In this document: positions 24,196 through 32,988 of the stretch, one piece after another | Layout: every line of letters begins with the position of its first letter | Position numbering within the stretch: the first letter of the stretch is position 1 | NCBI RefSeq assembly: GCF_001650495.1 | Contig: NZ_LWCS01000042.1 | Span: 264 to 44,671 of the forward strand | DNA from: Mycolicibacterium iranicum | Lineage (GTDB): Bacteria; Actinomycetota; Actinomycetes; Mycobacteriales; Mycobacteriaceae | Direction: 5' to 3' | DNA: 44,408 nt | The notes under the pieces: generated by a model | What the model was told of the DNA's origin: nothing | Seen by the model: the letters and a program-made list of their open reading frames with translations, nothing else | Database searches by the model: none | Program-made: the position numbers and the translations under genes

Positions 24196-24211
24196 AGTGA
24201 TGTGGGTCACA
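24196..24211. promoter_or_regulatory. CRP-like site between serC and the AurF-like gene
   Basis: AGTGATGTGGGTCACA fits TGTGA-N6-TCACA with one mismatch. It lies between two divergent genes, centred 67 bases from the serC start and 127 bases from the AurF-like start, so it may serve both. A possible -10 (TACTGT, 24279-24284) precedes the plus-strand gene. The equivalent intergenic site in M. tuberculosis is a known CRP target controlling serC and Rv0885. Confidence 0.7.
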
Positions 24212-24330
24212 TGTGACGCGAATAACCCGCTCGACCCACATCTCAGAAAAGGCCCTGGTTAATTCCTGGGACCGTGGGTACTGTTACTGGACAACTGGCC
24301 GATGTATGTAAACCTCACGGGAGGCTTCGA

Positions 24331-25359
24331 ATGGCTGTCAAGGAAGCGAAGACGCGCGTCATCCGGCGTTGGCGCAAGAACATGGACGTCCTCGACGACG
24401 CCCAGTACGTCGACACATTGACGACTCTTTCCGAAGGATCGGTGCGCAGGAACTTCAACCCCTACACCGACATCGACTGGAACTCCCCCGAGTTTGCGGT
24501 GACGCCCGACGACGAACGCTGGATCCTTCCCGGCACGGATCCGCTGGGCAAGCACCCCTGGTATCAGGCCCAGTCCAGGGAACGCCAGATCGAGATCGGG
24601 ATGTGGCGGCAGGCCAACGTCGCCAAAGTCGGTCTGCACTTCGAATCGATCCTCATCCGGGGCCTGATGAACTACGCATTCTGGGTGCCGAACGGATCGC
24701 CGGAGTACCGGTACTGCCTGCACGAGTCCGTCGAGGAGTGCAACCACACCCTGATGTTCCAGGAGATGGTGAACAGGATCGGCGCCGACGTGCCCGGCAT
24801 GCCGCGCCTGCTGAAGTGGCTGTCGCAATTCATCCCGCTCGCGGCCGGCCCGATGCCCGTCTTGTTCTTCTTCGGCGTCCTCGCCGGCGAAGAGCCCATC
24901 GACCACACCCAGAAGAACGTGCTGCGCGAAGGCAAGGCACTGCATCCGATCATGGAGCGCGTCATGGCCATTCACGTGGCCGAGGAGGCGCGGCACATCT
25001 CGTTCGCCCACGAATACCTCCGTAAGCGCGTCCCGCCCATGAGCCGCGCGAAGCGGTTGTGGCTGTCGCTGCATGTGCCGATCATCATGCGGGTGCTGTG
25101 CCAGGCGATCGTGGTCCCGCCGAAGGCGTTCTGGAAGGAATTCGACATCCCGCGCTCGGTGAAGAAGGACGTGTTCTTCGGCACGCCGGACGCTCGGCAG
25201 TTCCTCCGCGACATGTTCGGCGACGTGCGCATGCTCTGCCACGAGACCGGTCTGATGAATCCGCTGGCCAAGCTCATGTGGCGGATCTGCAAGATCGACG
25301 GCAAGCCCAGCCGCTACCGCAGCGAGCCGGCCCGCCAGCACGTGGTCAGCGCCGCGTAG
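24331..25359 (+). CDS. AurF-like diiron oxygenase (Rv0885-like)
   Basis: Predicted ferritin-like diiron oxygenase of 342 residues, resembling AurF (p-aminobenzoate N-oxygenase). The metal ligands line up well: E105, E136-x2-H139 (EECNH), H215-x3-E219-x2-H222 (HVAEEARH), with a further Glu between. AurF enzymes oxidise arylamines to nitro compounds; the substrate here is unknown and may be quite different. ATG 24331 has GGGAGG 6 bases upstream. fprB follows after 17 bases, so a ferredoxin-reductase electron supply is encoded in the same operon. A CRP-like site lies in the upstream divergent region. Confidence 0.85.
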   Translation: MAVKEAKTRVIRRWRKNMDVLDDAQYVDTLTTLSEGSVRRNFNPYTDIDWNSPEFAVTPDDERWILPGTDPLGKHPWYQAQSRERQIEIGMWRQANVAKVGLHFESILIRGLMNYAFWVPNGSPEYRYCLHESVEECNHTLMFQEMVNRIGADVPGMPRLLKWLSQFIPLAAGPMPVLFFFGVLAGEEPIDHTQKNVLREGKALHPIMERVMAIHVAEEARHISFAHEYLRKRVPPMSRAKRLWLSLHVPIIMRVLCQAIVVPPKAFWKEFDIPRSVKKDVFFGTPDARQFLRDMFGDVRMLCHETGLMNPLAKLMWRICKIDGKPSRYRSEPARQHVVSAA

Positions 25360-25376
25360 CGGAAAGAGCACGCGAC

Positions 25377-27038
25377 ATGCCCCATGTGGTTACCCAGTCG
25401 TGTTGCAGCGACGGGTCATGCGTGTACGCATGTCCGGTCAACTGCATCCACCCGTCCCCCGATGAGCCGGGTTTCGCGACTGCCGAGATGCTCTACATCG
25501 ACCCGGTCGCGTGTGTCGACTGCGGTGCCTGCGTGTCGGCCTGTCCGGTCGGGGCCATCGCACCCGACTCGAAGCTGACACCCGAGCAGCTGCCCTTCAT
25601 CGAACTGAATGCCGCGTTCTACCCGAAGCGTGAGGGCAAGCTGCCGCCGACGTCGAAGCTGGCGCCGGTCCTGGAAGCCCCGGTCGTGCATGCTCAGCGG
25701 GGCGGTCCGTTGACTGTCGCGATCGTCGGATCGGGCCCGGCGGCGATGTACGCCGCCGACGAACTGTTGACCCAAGACGGCGTTCGCGTGAACGTGTTCG
25801 AAAAGCTGCCCACGCCCTACGGTCTGGTGCGCGCCGGTGTCGCACCGGATCATCAGACCACCAAGAGGGTCACCTCGCTCTTCGACAAGATCGCCGCGCG
25901 GCCGGGTTTCACGTTCTATCTCAATGTCGACGTGGGTTCGGATCTGACGCACGACGAACTGCTCGCCCACCATCATGCGGTGATCTACGCGGTCGGCGCG
26001 CCCACCGATCGTCGCCTCGACGTCGACGGCATCGATCTGCCCGGCACCGGGACCGCAACCGAGTTGGTCGCCTGGTACAACGGCCACCCCGACTTCACCG
26101 ACCTGCCCGTCGATCTCTCCGGTGAGCGTGTCGTCATCGTCGGCAACGGCAACGTCGCCCTCGATGTCGCCCGCATTCTGACTACCGACCCGGATGTCCT
26201 GGCGCGCACCGACATCGCCGACCACGCCCTCGACGCACTGCGCACGTCGCGGGTGCAGGAAGTGGTCATCGCCGCCAGACGCGGACCGGCCGCGTCGGCG
26301 TTCACGTTGCCCGAGCTGATCGGCCTGACGTCAGCCTGCGAGGTCGTCCTCGATCCCGTCGACCATCAGCAGGTGCTGGCCGACCTCGCCGTAGAGAGCG
26401 ACGCACTCACCCGCAACAAGCTGGAGATCCTGTCGAAGCTCGGGGATTCGGGCACTCCGATCACCCGGCCCCGAATCCGGCTCGCCTACGGTCTGACACC
26501 GGCGCGGATTCTCGGCGACGCGACGGCCGCCGGCGTGGAATTCACGGTCACCGGGACCGACGAGCGTGTCGAGATGCCGGCGGGCCTGGTTCTGACCTCG
26601 ATCGGCTACCGCGGCAAGCCCATTCGCGGCCTGCCGTTCGACGAGGTCGCCGCTGTCGTGCCCAACGAAGGCGGCAGGGTGGCGCACAGCCCCGGAAGCT
26701 ACGTCGCCGGATGGATCAAGCGTGGCCCGACCGGCTTCATCGGCACCAACAAGTCGTGTGCCGCCGAAACCGTTCACAACCTGGTCGCCGACTACAACAA
26801 CGGTCTGCTGACCGGACCTGTGCACAAGCCCTCCGCTCTGGAGCGGTTGGTGCGCGGAAGGCAGCCTGCCGTCATCGATGCGGCGGGATGGAAGGCGATC
26901 GACGACGCCGAGGTGGCGCGCGGTGGCGGGTCGCGCCCGCGCGACAAATTCACGTCGGTCACCCAGATGTGCGCCGCGGCAACGACGGCGCCCACGCCGC
27001 CGCTTCACCAGCGCCTGCTCGCCGGCCTGCGTCGCTGA
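25377..27038 (+). CDS. fprB: Ferredoxin-fused ferredoxin/adrenodoxin-type NADP reductase FprB
   Basis: Fusion protein of 553 residues. Residues 1-75 are a two-cluster ferredoxin (cysteines at 9, 10, 15, 19, 23 and C46-x2-C49-x2-C52-x3-C56-P). The rest is an adrenodoxin-reductase-type flavoenzyme with the FAD loop GSGPAA at 118-123, PYGLVRAGVAPDH after it, and the NADP loop VIVGNGNVALDVARIL. The protein can move electrons from NADPH to its own ferredoxin and then to a partner. The start at ATG 25377 is 17 bases after the AurF-like stop, which makes that oxygenase the obvious candidate partner (inference). Corresponds to Rv0886. Confidence 0.94.
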   Translation: MPHVVTQSCCSDGSCVYACPVNCIHPSPDEPGFATAEMLYIDPVACVDCGACVSACPVGAIAPDSKLTPEQLPFIELNAAFYPKREGKLPPTSKLAPVLEAPVVHAQRGGPLTVAIVGSGPAAMYAADELLTQDGVRVNVFEKLPTPYGLVRAGVAPDHQTTKRVTSLFDKIAARPGFTFYLNVDVGSDLTHDELLAHHHAVIYAVGAPTDRRLDVDGIDLPGTGTATELVAWYNGHPDFTDLPVDLSGERVVIVGNGNVALDVARILTTDPDVLARTDIADHALDALRTSRVQEVVIAARRGPAASAFTLPELIGLTSACEVVLDPVDHQQVLADLAVESDALTRNKLEILSKLGDSGTPITRPRIRLAYGLTPARILGDATAAGVEFTVTGTDERVEMPAGLVLTSIGYRGKPIRGLPFDEVAAVVPNEGGRVAHSPGSYVAGWIKRGPTGFIGTNKSCAAETVHNLVADYNNGLLTGPVHKPSALERLVRGRQPAVIDAAGWKAIDDAEVARGGGSRPRDKFTSVTQMCAAATTAPTPPLHQRLLAGLRR

Positions 27039-27041
27039 CGC

Positions 27042-27818
27042 TTACTGGGACCACACCTCGAGCACATTGGCGTACGGGGTGGGTTGAACGGACAACTCAC
27101 CGACGTAGGGGTGCTCGAGAAGAAAGATCAGATACATCACAAAAGCCAGCAGCGCCGACGTGAGACCGACTGCGAGAGCATGCACGAACAGATCGCGGGT
27201 GCCGAACAGGAACGTGAAGGCCATGACCACGCCACCGCCGCCGAGTAGCAGAATCCACAGGGGAGTGGGCACCGACGCGTCTGCCGTCGACACTCGAAGT
27301 TTGCGGTCTGCGCTCAGGTCGTTGAGCCGCCCGATCGCATGGTCGAAGAACGCGATCTCGTTGCGGGTCTCAGGCTGGACCTGGAGATAGCTTTCCCAGA
27401 CTGCGAACAGTTCGTCGCTTTGATCCTCGATGCGCTCGCCTCGCCGCATGCGCGGGAACTCCTCGTCGACGACGTTCCGGGTGTAGTCGATCAGACTCTG
27501 CTGGATCAGGCTCCGCGACTCGACCGGCAGCGCCTCCGAGTCGCGGAGCAGGTCGCCGATGGCGGCCGCCTCCAGGCTGCTGGCGTCTTCTGCGTCGCCG
27601 AACTGCTCCCACACGACGACGACCAGGAACGCGACGAGCACGGCGTAGAGCACGCCGGCAAGTTGGAACACTGAGCCAGAGACCGCATTGGAGCCCTCAA
27701 ACCTTTTGTGCGACACCACCTTGCGAAAAAGGACAAGGCCACCCACGGATAGGCCTACAAAGAGCGTGACCCAGAGAACGCCGAGGATCGGCGCCGGAAT
27801 CTGCAGTAGCCAGAGCAC
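27042..27818 (-). CDS. DUF4239 (bestrophin-like) membrane protein
   Basis: Protein of 258 residues with two hydrophobic segments at each end (about 9-31, 53-73, and two near 195-245) and a soluble, charged middle of about 110 residues (RDSEALPVESRSLIQQSL, FDHAIGRLNDLSADRKLR). This layout is that of the DUF4239 family, which has distant bestrophin-like features; transport activity is unproven. GTG start at 27818. It is convergent with fprB (3 bases apart) and divergent from the GH1 gene. Confidence 0.8.
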   Translation of the reverse strand: MLWLLQIPAPILGVLWVTLFVGLSVGGLVLFRKVVSHKRFEGSNAVSGSVFQLAGVLYAVLVAFLVVVVWEQFGDAEDASSLEAAAIGDLLRDSEALPVESRSLIQQSLIDYTRNVVDEEFPRMRRGERIEDQSDELFAVWESYLQVQPETRNEIAFFDHAIGRLNDLSADRKLRVSTADASVPTPLWILLLGGGGVVMAFTFLFGTRDLFVHALAVGLTSALLAFVMYLIFLLEHPYVGELSVQPTPYANVLEVWSQ

Positions 27819-27924
27819 AGATCACACCTCGCATCTGGTGCCCGCGGTCGGGCATCGGAGGCAATTATTGCCATCGGGGGATGTCACGGCGCTGCGAACA
27901 CACCGGCAATTCGCCATCTGGCTA

Positions 27925-27938
27925 AGTTTGGCCAAACT
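27925..27938. promoter_or_regulatory. Perfect 14-base palindrome upstream of the GH1 gene
   Basis: AGTTTGGCCAAACT is its own reverse complement and lies 26 bases before the ATG at 27965. A site this close to the start is well placed for a repressor. No regulator is encoded next to it. I cannot name the binding family. Confidence 0.45.
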
Positions 27939-27964
27939 CCCGATCCCGGCGGCGCGACGGGCGT

Positions 27965-30550
27965 ATGCAGAAGGTCATGAGCTGTGGGAGTTTTGTGGGC
28001 CGCGTCGGGGGTCTCGCAGTGGCGCTGGGGGTCGGTGCGGCGGTGTTCACCGGATCCGGGGCCGCCTGGGCGACCGAGGATTCCGGTGGCGGCGGGAATG
28101 CGGATACCGCCGAGACGACGCCGAACGCCGATGACCCACGAGCAGAGGACGGTGAGAACGCGCCCACCAAGGAGCCCGAGCCCGACCCGGAGCCCGAACT
28201 CGTGACCGACGAACCGCAGGAGGTCGACGACCCGGCCGACGCGACCGAGGACGAAGACGATCCCGAAGAGGTGCCCGACGAGCCGCCCTCATACGACGAC
28301 GAAGCAGCGATCACCCGAGACGACGACGAGCCCGCCGAACCGGACGCCGACGTGGACATCGAGGCGGCCACCGCACCCGAAGAGCCCGTCCACGTCGTGA
28401 CCCGTAAGTCCGGGTCTGAGGCGCCCAGCTCGGCAGCGGCGCGCGCCACGACGACGACCTCTGTCGCGCCGCCGCAGGTTCCGTCCTGGCGTCCCTACCC
28501 GACCGCGTTCGACCTGCGTTCGGCGGTGACCTACGTCGTCGATCTCGCCAGCAGCGTCGTCAGGTCGTTCCTGCAGCCGTTCGCCGCTGGAGCGCCGAGG
28601 CCACCCACCGAACCTTCCCTGTGGGGTCTGCTGGCCTGGGTGCGGCGGGAGCTGTTCAACGGCACGCCGACCGACGTAAAGAATCCGCTGCCGCATACGC
28701 AGAGCCTCACGGTCGACGGCGATGTCGTCGTCACCGGAAACGTCGGCGTCGAGGATCCCGATGGGGACGCGTTGACCTACACCGTGATCGGCAGGCCGCA
28801 CAACGGCGGCACGGTGGTTGTCGACGCGGCCGGCAACTTCGTCTATCGGCCGATGAACGCGATGGCCGCGGTGGGTGGCACCGACACCTTCACGGTCGCG
28901 ATCAGTGACGAGCAGGACGGCCTGCACGTGCACGGACTGCTCGGTTTGTTGCGCTTCGTCCCGATTGTCGGCAGTTTTCTCAATCCGGGTGGCGGACACG
29001 GAATCAGCAAGACCATCACGGTGAGCGTCGCTCCGGTGGCCGGCGTCGATCTGTCTCTGCCCGACGATTTCCGTTGGGGTGTGGCCCATTCCGGCTTCCA
29101 GGCCGAAGGCGGACCCGGTTCGCCGGTCGACACCCGGTCGGACTGGTACCGCTGGGTGCACGACCCGCTCAACCGGCTGCTCGGTCTGGTCAAGGGTGTC
29201 CCCGAGGACGGGCCCGGTGCCTACGTCTCCTACGAGGGCGACGCTGTGCTGGCCCGAGACGAACTCGGGATGGACACCTTCCGGATGAGCATCGAGTGGA
29301 GCCGAATATTCCCGAATTCGACTGCTGTGGTCGATATTTCCGATGAGGGAGGGGTGCTCAGCGAGGCTGACCTGGAGGCTCTCGACACGCTGGCCGACCA
29401 GGACGAGGTGGCCCACTACCGGGCCGTCTTCGCCGCACTGCGTCAGCATGGACTCGAGCCGTTCGTCACGATCAACCACTTCACCTTGCCGGTGTGGGTG
29501 CACGATCCGATCGTCTCGCGGCCACTGATCCAGTTGGGGCTGCCTGCTCCCACGGCGGGCTGGTTGTCGGACGGCACCGCCGAGGAGTTCGAGAAGTACG
29601 CGGCATACCTGGCCTGGAAGTACGGCGATCAGGTCGACAACTGGGCGACGATCAACGAGCCGTTCTCGCCGGTGCTGACCGAATTCCTGGCGATCCCGTG
29701 GGTGGTGCCGAACTGGCCGCCGGGCGTCATCCGGCCCGATCTGGCGTCGACGTTCCTGGTGAACCAGGCGATCGGGCACGTCGCCGCATTCGACGCGATC
29801 CACACTTGGGACACCGTGGCCGCCGGCGAGAACGCCCCCGCTGCGTTCGTCGGCTTCACCCACAACATGATCCCGGCGCGACCCGCCAACCCGGTCAACG
29901 AACTCGACGTACAGGCCGCCGACGCGTGGAATCACTACTACAACGGGTGGTTTCCGAACGCCGTGATCGACGGGTGGGTGGACGTCAACTTCGACGGGAT
30001 CAAGACCGCCGACGAGGTTCATCCCGACTTCGTGGGCAAGGTCGACTTCCTCGGCGTGCAGTACTACGGGTCGCAGCCCATGGTGGGCTTCGGTGTCGCA
30101 CTGCTGCCGGGCTTTCCGTTCCTGCGTGGCTTCCCGGTCCGGTGCTCGGCCGACGAGCCCACCTGCAGTGACTTCAACCAGCCGACCGATCCCGGCGGCT
30201 TCCGTGAGGTCATTGAGGTCGCCGCGTCCTACGGAAAACCGTTGTGGATCACCGAGAACGGCATTGCCGATGACGACGATTCCAAGCGGCCGTCCTACAT
30301 CGTCAACCATGTCGCGGTGGTGCAGGATCTGGTTGCGCGCGGCGCCGACATCCGTGGCTACACCTACTGGTCGTTCGTCGACAACCTGGAGTGGGCGGAC
30401 GGCTACAACCTGCAGTTCGGTTTGTACGGCAGCGACCCGGGCACGCCCGAACTCGAACGGATTCCGAAGCCGGCGAGCATCGCCGCGCTCAGCGGCATCA
30501 CGTTCGCGAACGGGCTGCCCGTGTCACTGCTGCAGAGTTATGTGCCGTAG
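27965..30550 (+). CDS. Exported GH1 beta-glycosidase of archaeal LacS type with N-terminal Ig-like module
   Basis: Protein of 861 residues. A signal peptide (VGRVGGLAVALGVGAAV, cleavage near 36) is followed by a very acidic linker (about 38-145), an LAWVRR motif at 223-228, and a cadherin-like domain with DPDGDALTYTVI (about 245-360). The GH1 barrel spans about 361-861 with acid/base Glu565 (TINEP) and nucleophile Glu764 (ITENG). Several stretches match Sulfolobus LacS better than typical bacterial GH1 as I recall them: DWYRWVHDP, LPVWVHDPI, GWLS, TENGIADD, and GADIRGY before the WS-DN-EW block. It should hydrolyse beta-glucosides or galactosides outside the cytoplasm. The N-terminal module is shared with the protein at 4407. 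A palindrome lies just upstream. The gene appears accessory; no relative at this position is recalled in M. tuberculosis. Confidence 0.9.
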   Translation: MQKVMSCGSFVGRVGGLAVALGVGAAVFTGSGAAWATEDSGGGGNADTAETTPNADDPRAEDGENAPTKEPEPDPEPELVTDEPQEVDDPADATEDEDDPEEVPDEPPSYDDEAAITRDDDEPAEPDADVDIEAATAPEEPVHVVTRKSGSEAPSSAAARATTTTSVAPPQVPSWRPYPTAFDLRSAVTYVVDLASSVVRSFLQPFAAGAPRPPTEPSLWGLLAWVRRELFNGTPTDVKNPLPHTQSLTVDGDVVVTGNVGVEDPDGDALTYTVIGRPHNGGTVVVDAAGNFVYRPMNAMAAVGGTDTFTVAISDEQDGLHVHGLLGLLRFVPIVGSFLNPGGGHGISKTITVSVAPVAGVDLSLPDDFRWGVAHSGFQAEGGPGSPVDTRSDWYRWVHDPLNRLLGLVKGVPEDGPGAYVSYEGDAVLARDELGMDTFRMSIEWSRIFPNSTAVVDISDEGGVLSEADLEALDTLADQDEVAHYRAVFAALRQHGLEPFVTINHFTLPVWVHDPIVSRPLIQLGLPAPTAGWLSDGTAEEFEKYAAYLAWKYGDQVDNWATINEPFSPVLTEFLAIPWVVPNWPPGVIRPDLASTFLVNQAIGHVAAFDAIHTWDTVAAGENAPAAFVGFTHNMIPARPANPVNELDVQAADAWNHYYNGWFPNAVIDGWVDVNFDGIKTADEVHPDFVGKVDFLGVQYYGSQPMVGFGVALLPGFPFLRGFPVRCSADEPTCSDFNQPTDPGGFREVIEVAASYGKPLWITENGIADDDDSKRPSYIVNHVAVVQDLVARGADIRGYTYWSFVDNLEWADGYNLQFGLYGSDPGTPELERIPKPASIAALSGITFANGLPVSLLQSYVP

Positions 30551-30565
30551 CCGCCGAACGCGCGA

Positions 30566-31018
30566 CTACCCCTGGCTGCCCATCTCGGCCTGCACCTGCT
30601 CCATGTCGACCTCCTTGACCGTCTCGGCGAGCGACCACTGGTGGCCGAACGGATCCCGGACGACGCCGTAGCGGTCGCCCCAGAACTGGTCTTCCAGCGG
30701 ATTCACCACGGTCGCGCCGGCCTGGATCGCCCGCTGGAACCGTCCGTCGACGTCCGGGCCGTGCAGGTGGATGGTCACCGAAGACCCGCCCAATGCCGTC
30801 GGGGTGCTCGACTTGCCGTCGTTGTATTCCGGGAAGTCGTCGTTGAGGAACACCATGGCGCCGTTGATCTGAAAGGCCGCGTGCATGAGCTTGCCGCCGG
30901 GCCCGGGCAGCCGGGCCATCTCGACGGCGCCGAACGCCTTGGCGTAGAAGTCGAGTGCTGCCGCGGCGTCGTCCACGACGAGGTGTGGGACGAGCATGGG
31001 GGTGTTGTCGATCGCCAT
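30566..31018 (-). CDS. VOC-family (glyoxalase/PhnB-like) protein (Rv0887c-like)
   Basis: Protein of 150 residues with two beta-alpha-beta-beta-beta VOC units: PHLVVDDAAAALDFYAKAFGA at the start and VTIHLHGPDVDGRFQRAIQA in the second half, ending with YGVVRDPFGHQWSLAE. This arrangement is typical of PhnB/YdcE-like proteins that bind small metabolites or metal; the substrate is unknown. ATG 31018 is preceded by AAGGAA. It is convergent with the GH1 gene (15 bases between stops). Confidence 0.88.
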   Translation of the reverse strand: MAIDNTPMLVPHLVVDDAAAALDFYAKAFGAVEMARLPGPGGKLMHAAFQINGAMVFLNDDFPEYNDGKSSTPTALGGSSVTIHLHGPDVDGRFQRAIQAGATVVNPLEDQFWGDRYGVVRDPFGHQWSLAETVKEVDMEQVQAEMGSQG

Positions 31019-31132
31019 CGCAGTTCCTTAAGGGTAGGGGTGTGACGTCGGTTCTGACCTTCTGTCGTCGGGAAACTCATCGAGACGTGCGCAGCGGAAG
31101 ATCGGCTTTACACGTGGTCAGTCGCCTTCGGG

Positions 31133-31150
31133 AACATCATGCGTGATGTT
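31133..31150. promoter_or_regulatory. Inverted repeat between the VOC and glycosylphosphotransferase genes
   Basis: AACATCA-TGCG-TGATGTT has two perfect 7-base arms and a 4-base centre. It lies 115 bases from the VOC start and 121 bases from the transferase start in the 252-base divergent gap. It may be an operator. I see no other structure in the gap. Confidence 0.3.
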
Positions 31151-31270
31151 TAGCTGCCCCGCCGATGGGTTACACAGTCCCGACTAATTGAAAAAGCCGT
31201 CAAATTCCCGGTCGACCCGACTGTGGCCTGCGGCTTTCGATCGTCGAGACGACCGGGAGACGGGGGATAG

Positions 31271-32980
31271 ATGGCCATCCGAAGCGCCGGCGTCGAATGG
31301 AAAACAACGTCGCTGGTAGCAGCCCTTCGGGAAGAGATTGCCCCGCGGGCGGTACCCAGAGGTTCGCTGGGCCTGCTGATCAAGTTCTCGGCGGATGTGG
31401 TTTCGGCGTGCCTAGCCTCCGTAGTGGGTTTGCTCTGGGCCTACGAACGCGGCTTCCCCATGCCACCTATCTGGATGATGGCCTGCTACGCGCCGATGGT
31501 GCTCGTCATCTTCGCCGCCCGGTCGACGTACCGCCGCAAACTGCACAACACGCTCGTTGGCGAGTTCATGGCGGTTCAGACGACGGCGGCGCTGGCGGCG
31601 ATGCTGTTGCTGGCTGGAATGGTGCTCACCGGAGTTCCGGGGGACCTGAGCGACACCATCACCAAAGTGTGGCTCACCACCGCGGTGTTCCTGCCCGCCG
31701 GCAGGATTGCGTCGATCCTGGTGAAGCGGACCCTGCGGCGGCATTCCCACCTGCAATCGCCGACGCTGATCCTTGGCAATGGGGCGATCGCCTATCACCT
31801 GGCCACAAGGTTCATCGACAACTCGCAGTTCGGCATCCTGCCGGTCGGCCTGGTCGACAACGATCCGCCGTGGACTGGCACGGGCGGCCATGATTGCCCC
31901 CTTCCGGTGGTAGGTACGCCCGCGACAATGGCCGAGGCGATCCGGAGCACCCGGGCTGAGGCTGTCGTCGTGGCGTTCTCGCAGGCGCGCGACGAAGATC
32001 TGATTCCGGCGATCAGGACCGCACGCTTGGCCGGACTCACGGTCTGGGTCGTTCCGAGGATGTTCGACACGGTGGGCCTGCGCGCGCGTATGGACTGCGT
32101 GGGTGGTATGCCGGTGATGACGTTGTCCGACATCAGCCCCACCAGTTGGCAGTTCGCCGCGAAGCACATCGTCGATCGCATACTTGCCGCCGCCATCCTG
32201 ACAGTCATTTCCCCTCTGTTCGTCTTCCTCATGGCCGCGGTCAAAGCCTCCTCGCCCGGATCGGTGTTCTTTCGTCAGCCAAGGATCGGACGCGACGGAA
32301 TCGTGTTCGGCTGCTTGAAATTTCGGTCAATGCGACCACTCCGGGAATCCGATTCCGGTTTCGTCCTTGGCGACGGCGTCGCGCCTGGTGGCGTGGAGGG
32401 GGTCGACCGACGCACCTGGATCGGCAAGCTCCTGCGAACCAGTTCTCTCGACGAACTGCCGCAGCTGTTGAATGTCATCAGGGGCGAAATGAGTCTGGTC
32501 GGACCTCGACCCGAGCGCCCGGAATTCGTCGAGATCTTCAACAGCCAGATACGACGTTACGGAGAACGGCACCGGGTCAAGGCGGGCATGACCGGCTGGG
32601 CCCAGGTGCACGGACTGCGCGGCCAGACCTCCATCGCCGACCGTGCGGAGTGGGACAACTTCTATGTCGAGAACTGGTCTTTGGGTCTCGACCTACAAAT
32701 ACTCCTCATGACAGTGCCCGCCGTGCTGCGCCCTAGCGAGAAGTTCCGCACCCCCGTGGCGACGGCGAGGGCGACGACGCCGGACATCCCAGCGCCGCGG
32801 GAGACCGCGGGAAGGCGGGTGCACGGCCTTGAGCTTCTCCGGCAGGCCGTCACGCGAGTGCCGCGCCGACGAGTGATCGACAATGGTTCGGCCTGCACAC
32901 CGATTCTGGTGGAACGCATCGACATCGACGCTGCGGGCGTAGCGGCCGGCTCGCAAAAGCCCCTCAATCCGACTGTGTGA
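31271..32980 (+). CDS. Polyprenyl-phosphate sugar-1-phosphate transferase (WbaP/EpsE type)
   Basis: Initiating enzyme of exopolysaccharide-type synthesis, moving a sugar phosphate onto undecaprenyl/decaprenyl phosphate at the inner membrane. The 569-residue protein has four N-terminal membrane segments (about 30-145), a CoA-binding-like cytoplasmic domain (SPTLILGNGAIAYHLATRF), a fifth hydrophobic segment (DRILAAAILTVISPLFVFLM), and the catalytic domain with KFRSMR, the LRTSSLDELPQLLNV block, GPRPERPEF and KAGMTGWAQV. About 80 residues beyond the usual end form a charged tail (from about TPVATARATTP). ATG 31271 after GGGGG. No other polysaccharide gene is nearby, so it is an orphan here. Confidence 0.9.
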   Translation: MAIRSAGVEWKTTSLVAALREEIAPRAVPRGSLGLLIKFSADVVSACLASVVGLLWAYERGFPMPPIWMMACYAPMVLVIFAARSTYRRKLHNTLVGEFMAVQTTAALAAMLLLAGMVLTGVPGDLSDTITKVWLTTAVFLPAGRIASILVKRTLRRHSHLQSPTLILGNGAIAYHLATRFIDNSQFGILPVGLVDNDPPWTGTGGHDCPLPVVGTPATMAEAIRSTRAEAVVVAFSQARDEDLIPAIRTARLAGLTVWVVPRMFDTVGLRARMDCVGGMPVMTLSDISPTSWQFAAKHIVDRILAAAILTVISPLFVFLMAAVKASSPGSVFFRQPRIGRDGIVFGCLKFRSMRPLRESDSGFVLGDGVAPGGVEGVDRRTWIGKLLRTSSLDELPQLLNVIRGEMSLVGPRPERPEFVEIFNSQIRRYGERHRVKAGMTGWAQVHGLRGQTSIADRAEWDNFYVENWSLGLDLQILLMTVPAVLRPSEKFRTPVATARATTPDIPAPRETAGRRVHGLELLRQAVTRVPRRRVIDNGSACTPILVERIDIDAAGVAAGSQKPLNPTV

Positions 32981-32988
32981 GTGGGGGG

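Noticed and set aside
28289..30310. Long open frame (673 codons) antisense to the GH1 gene
   Set aside because: High-GC coding DNA often leaves long antisense frames; its product is Arg/Asp/Gly/His-rich with no family pattern, while the other strand has full GH1 motifs.
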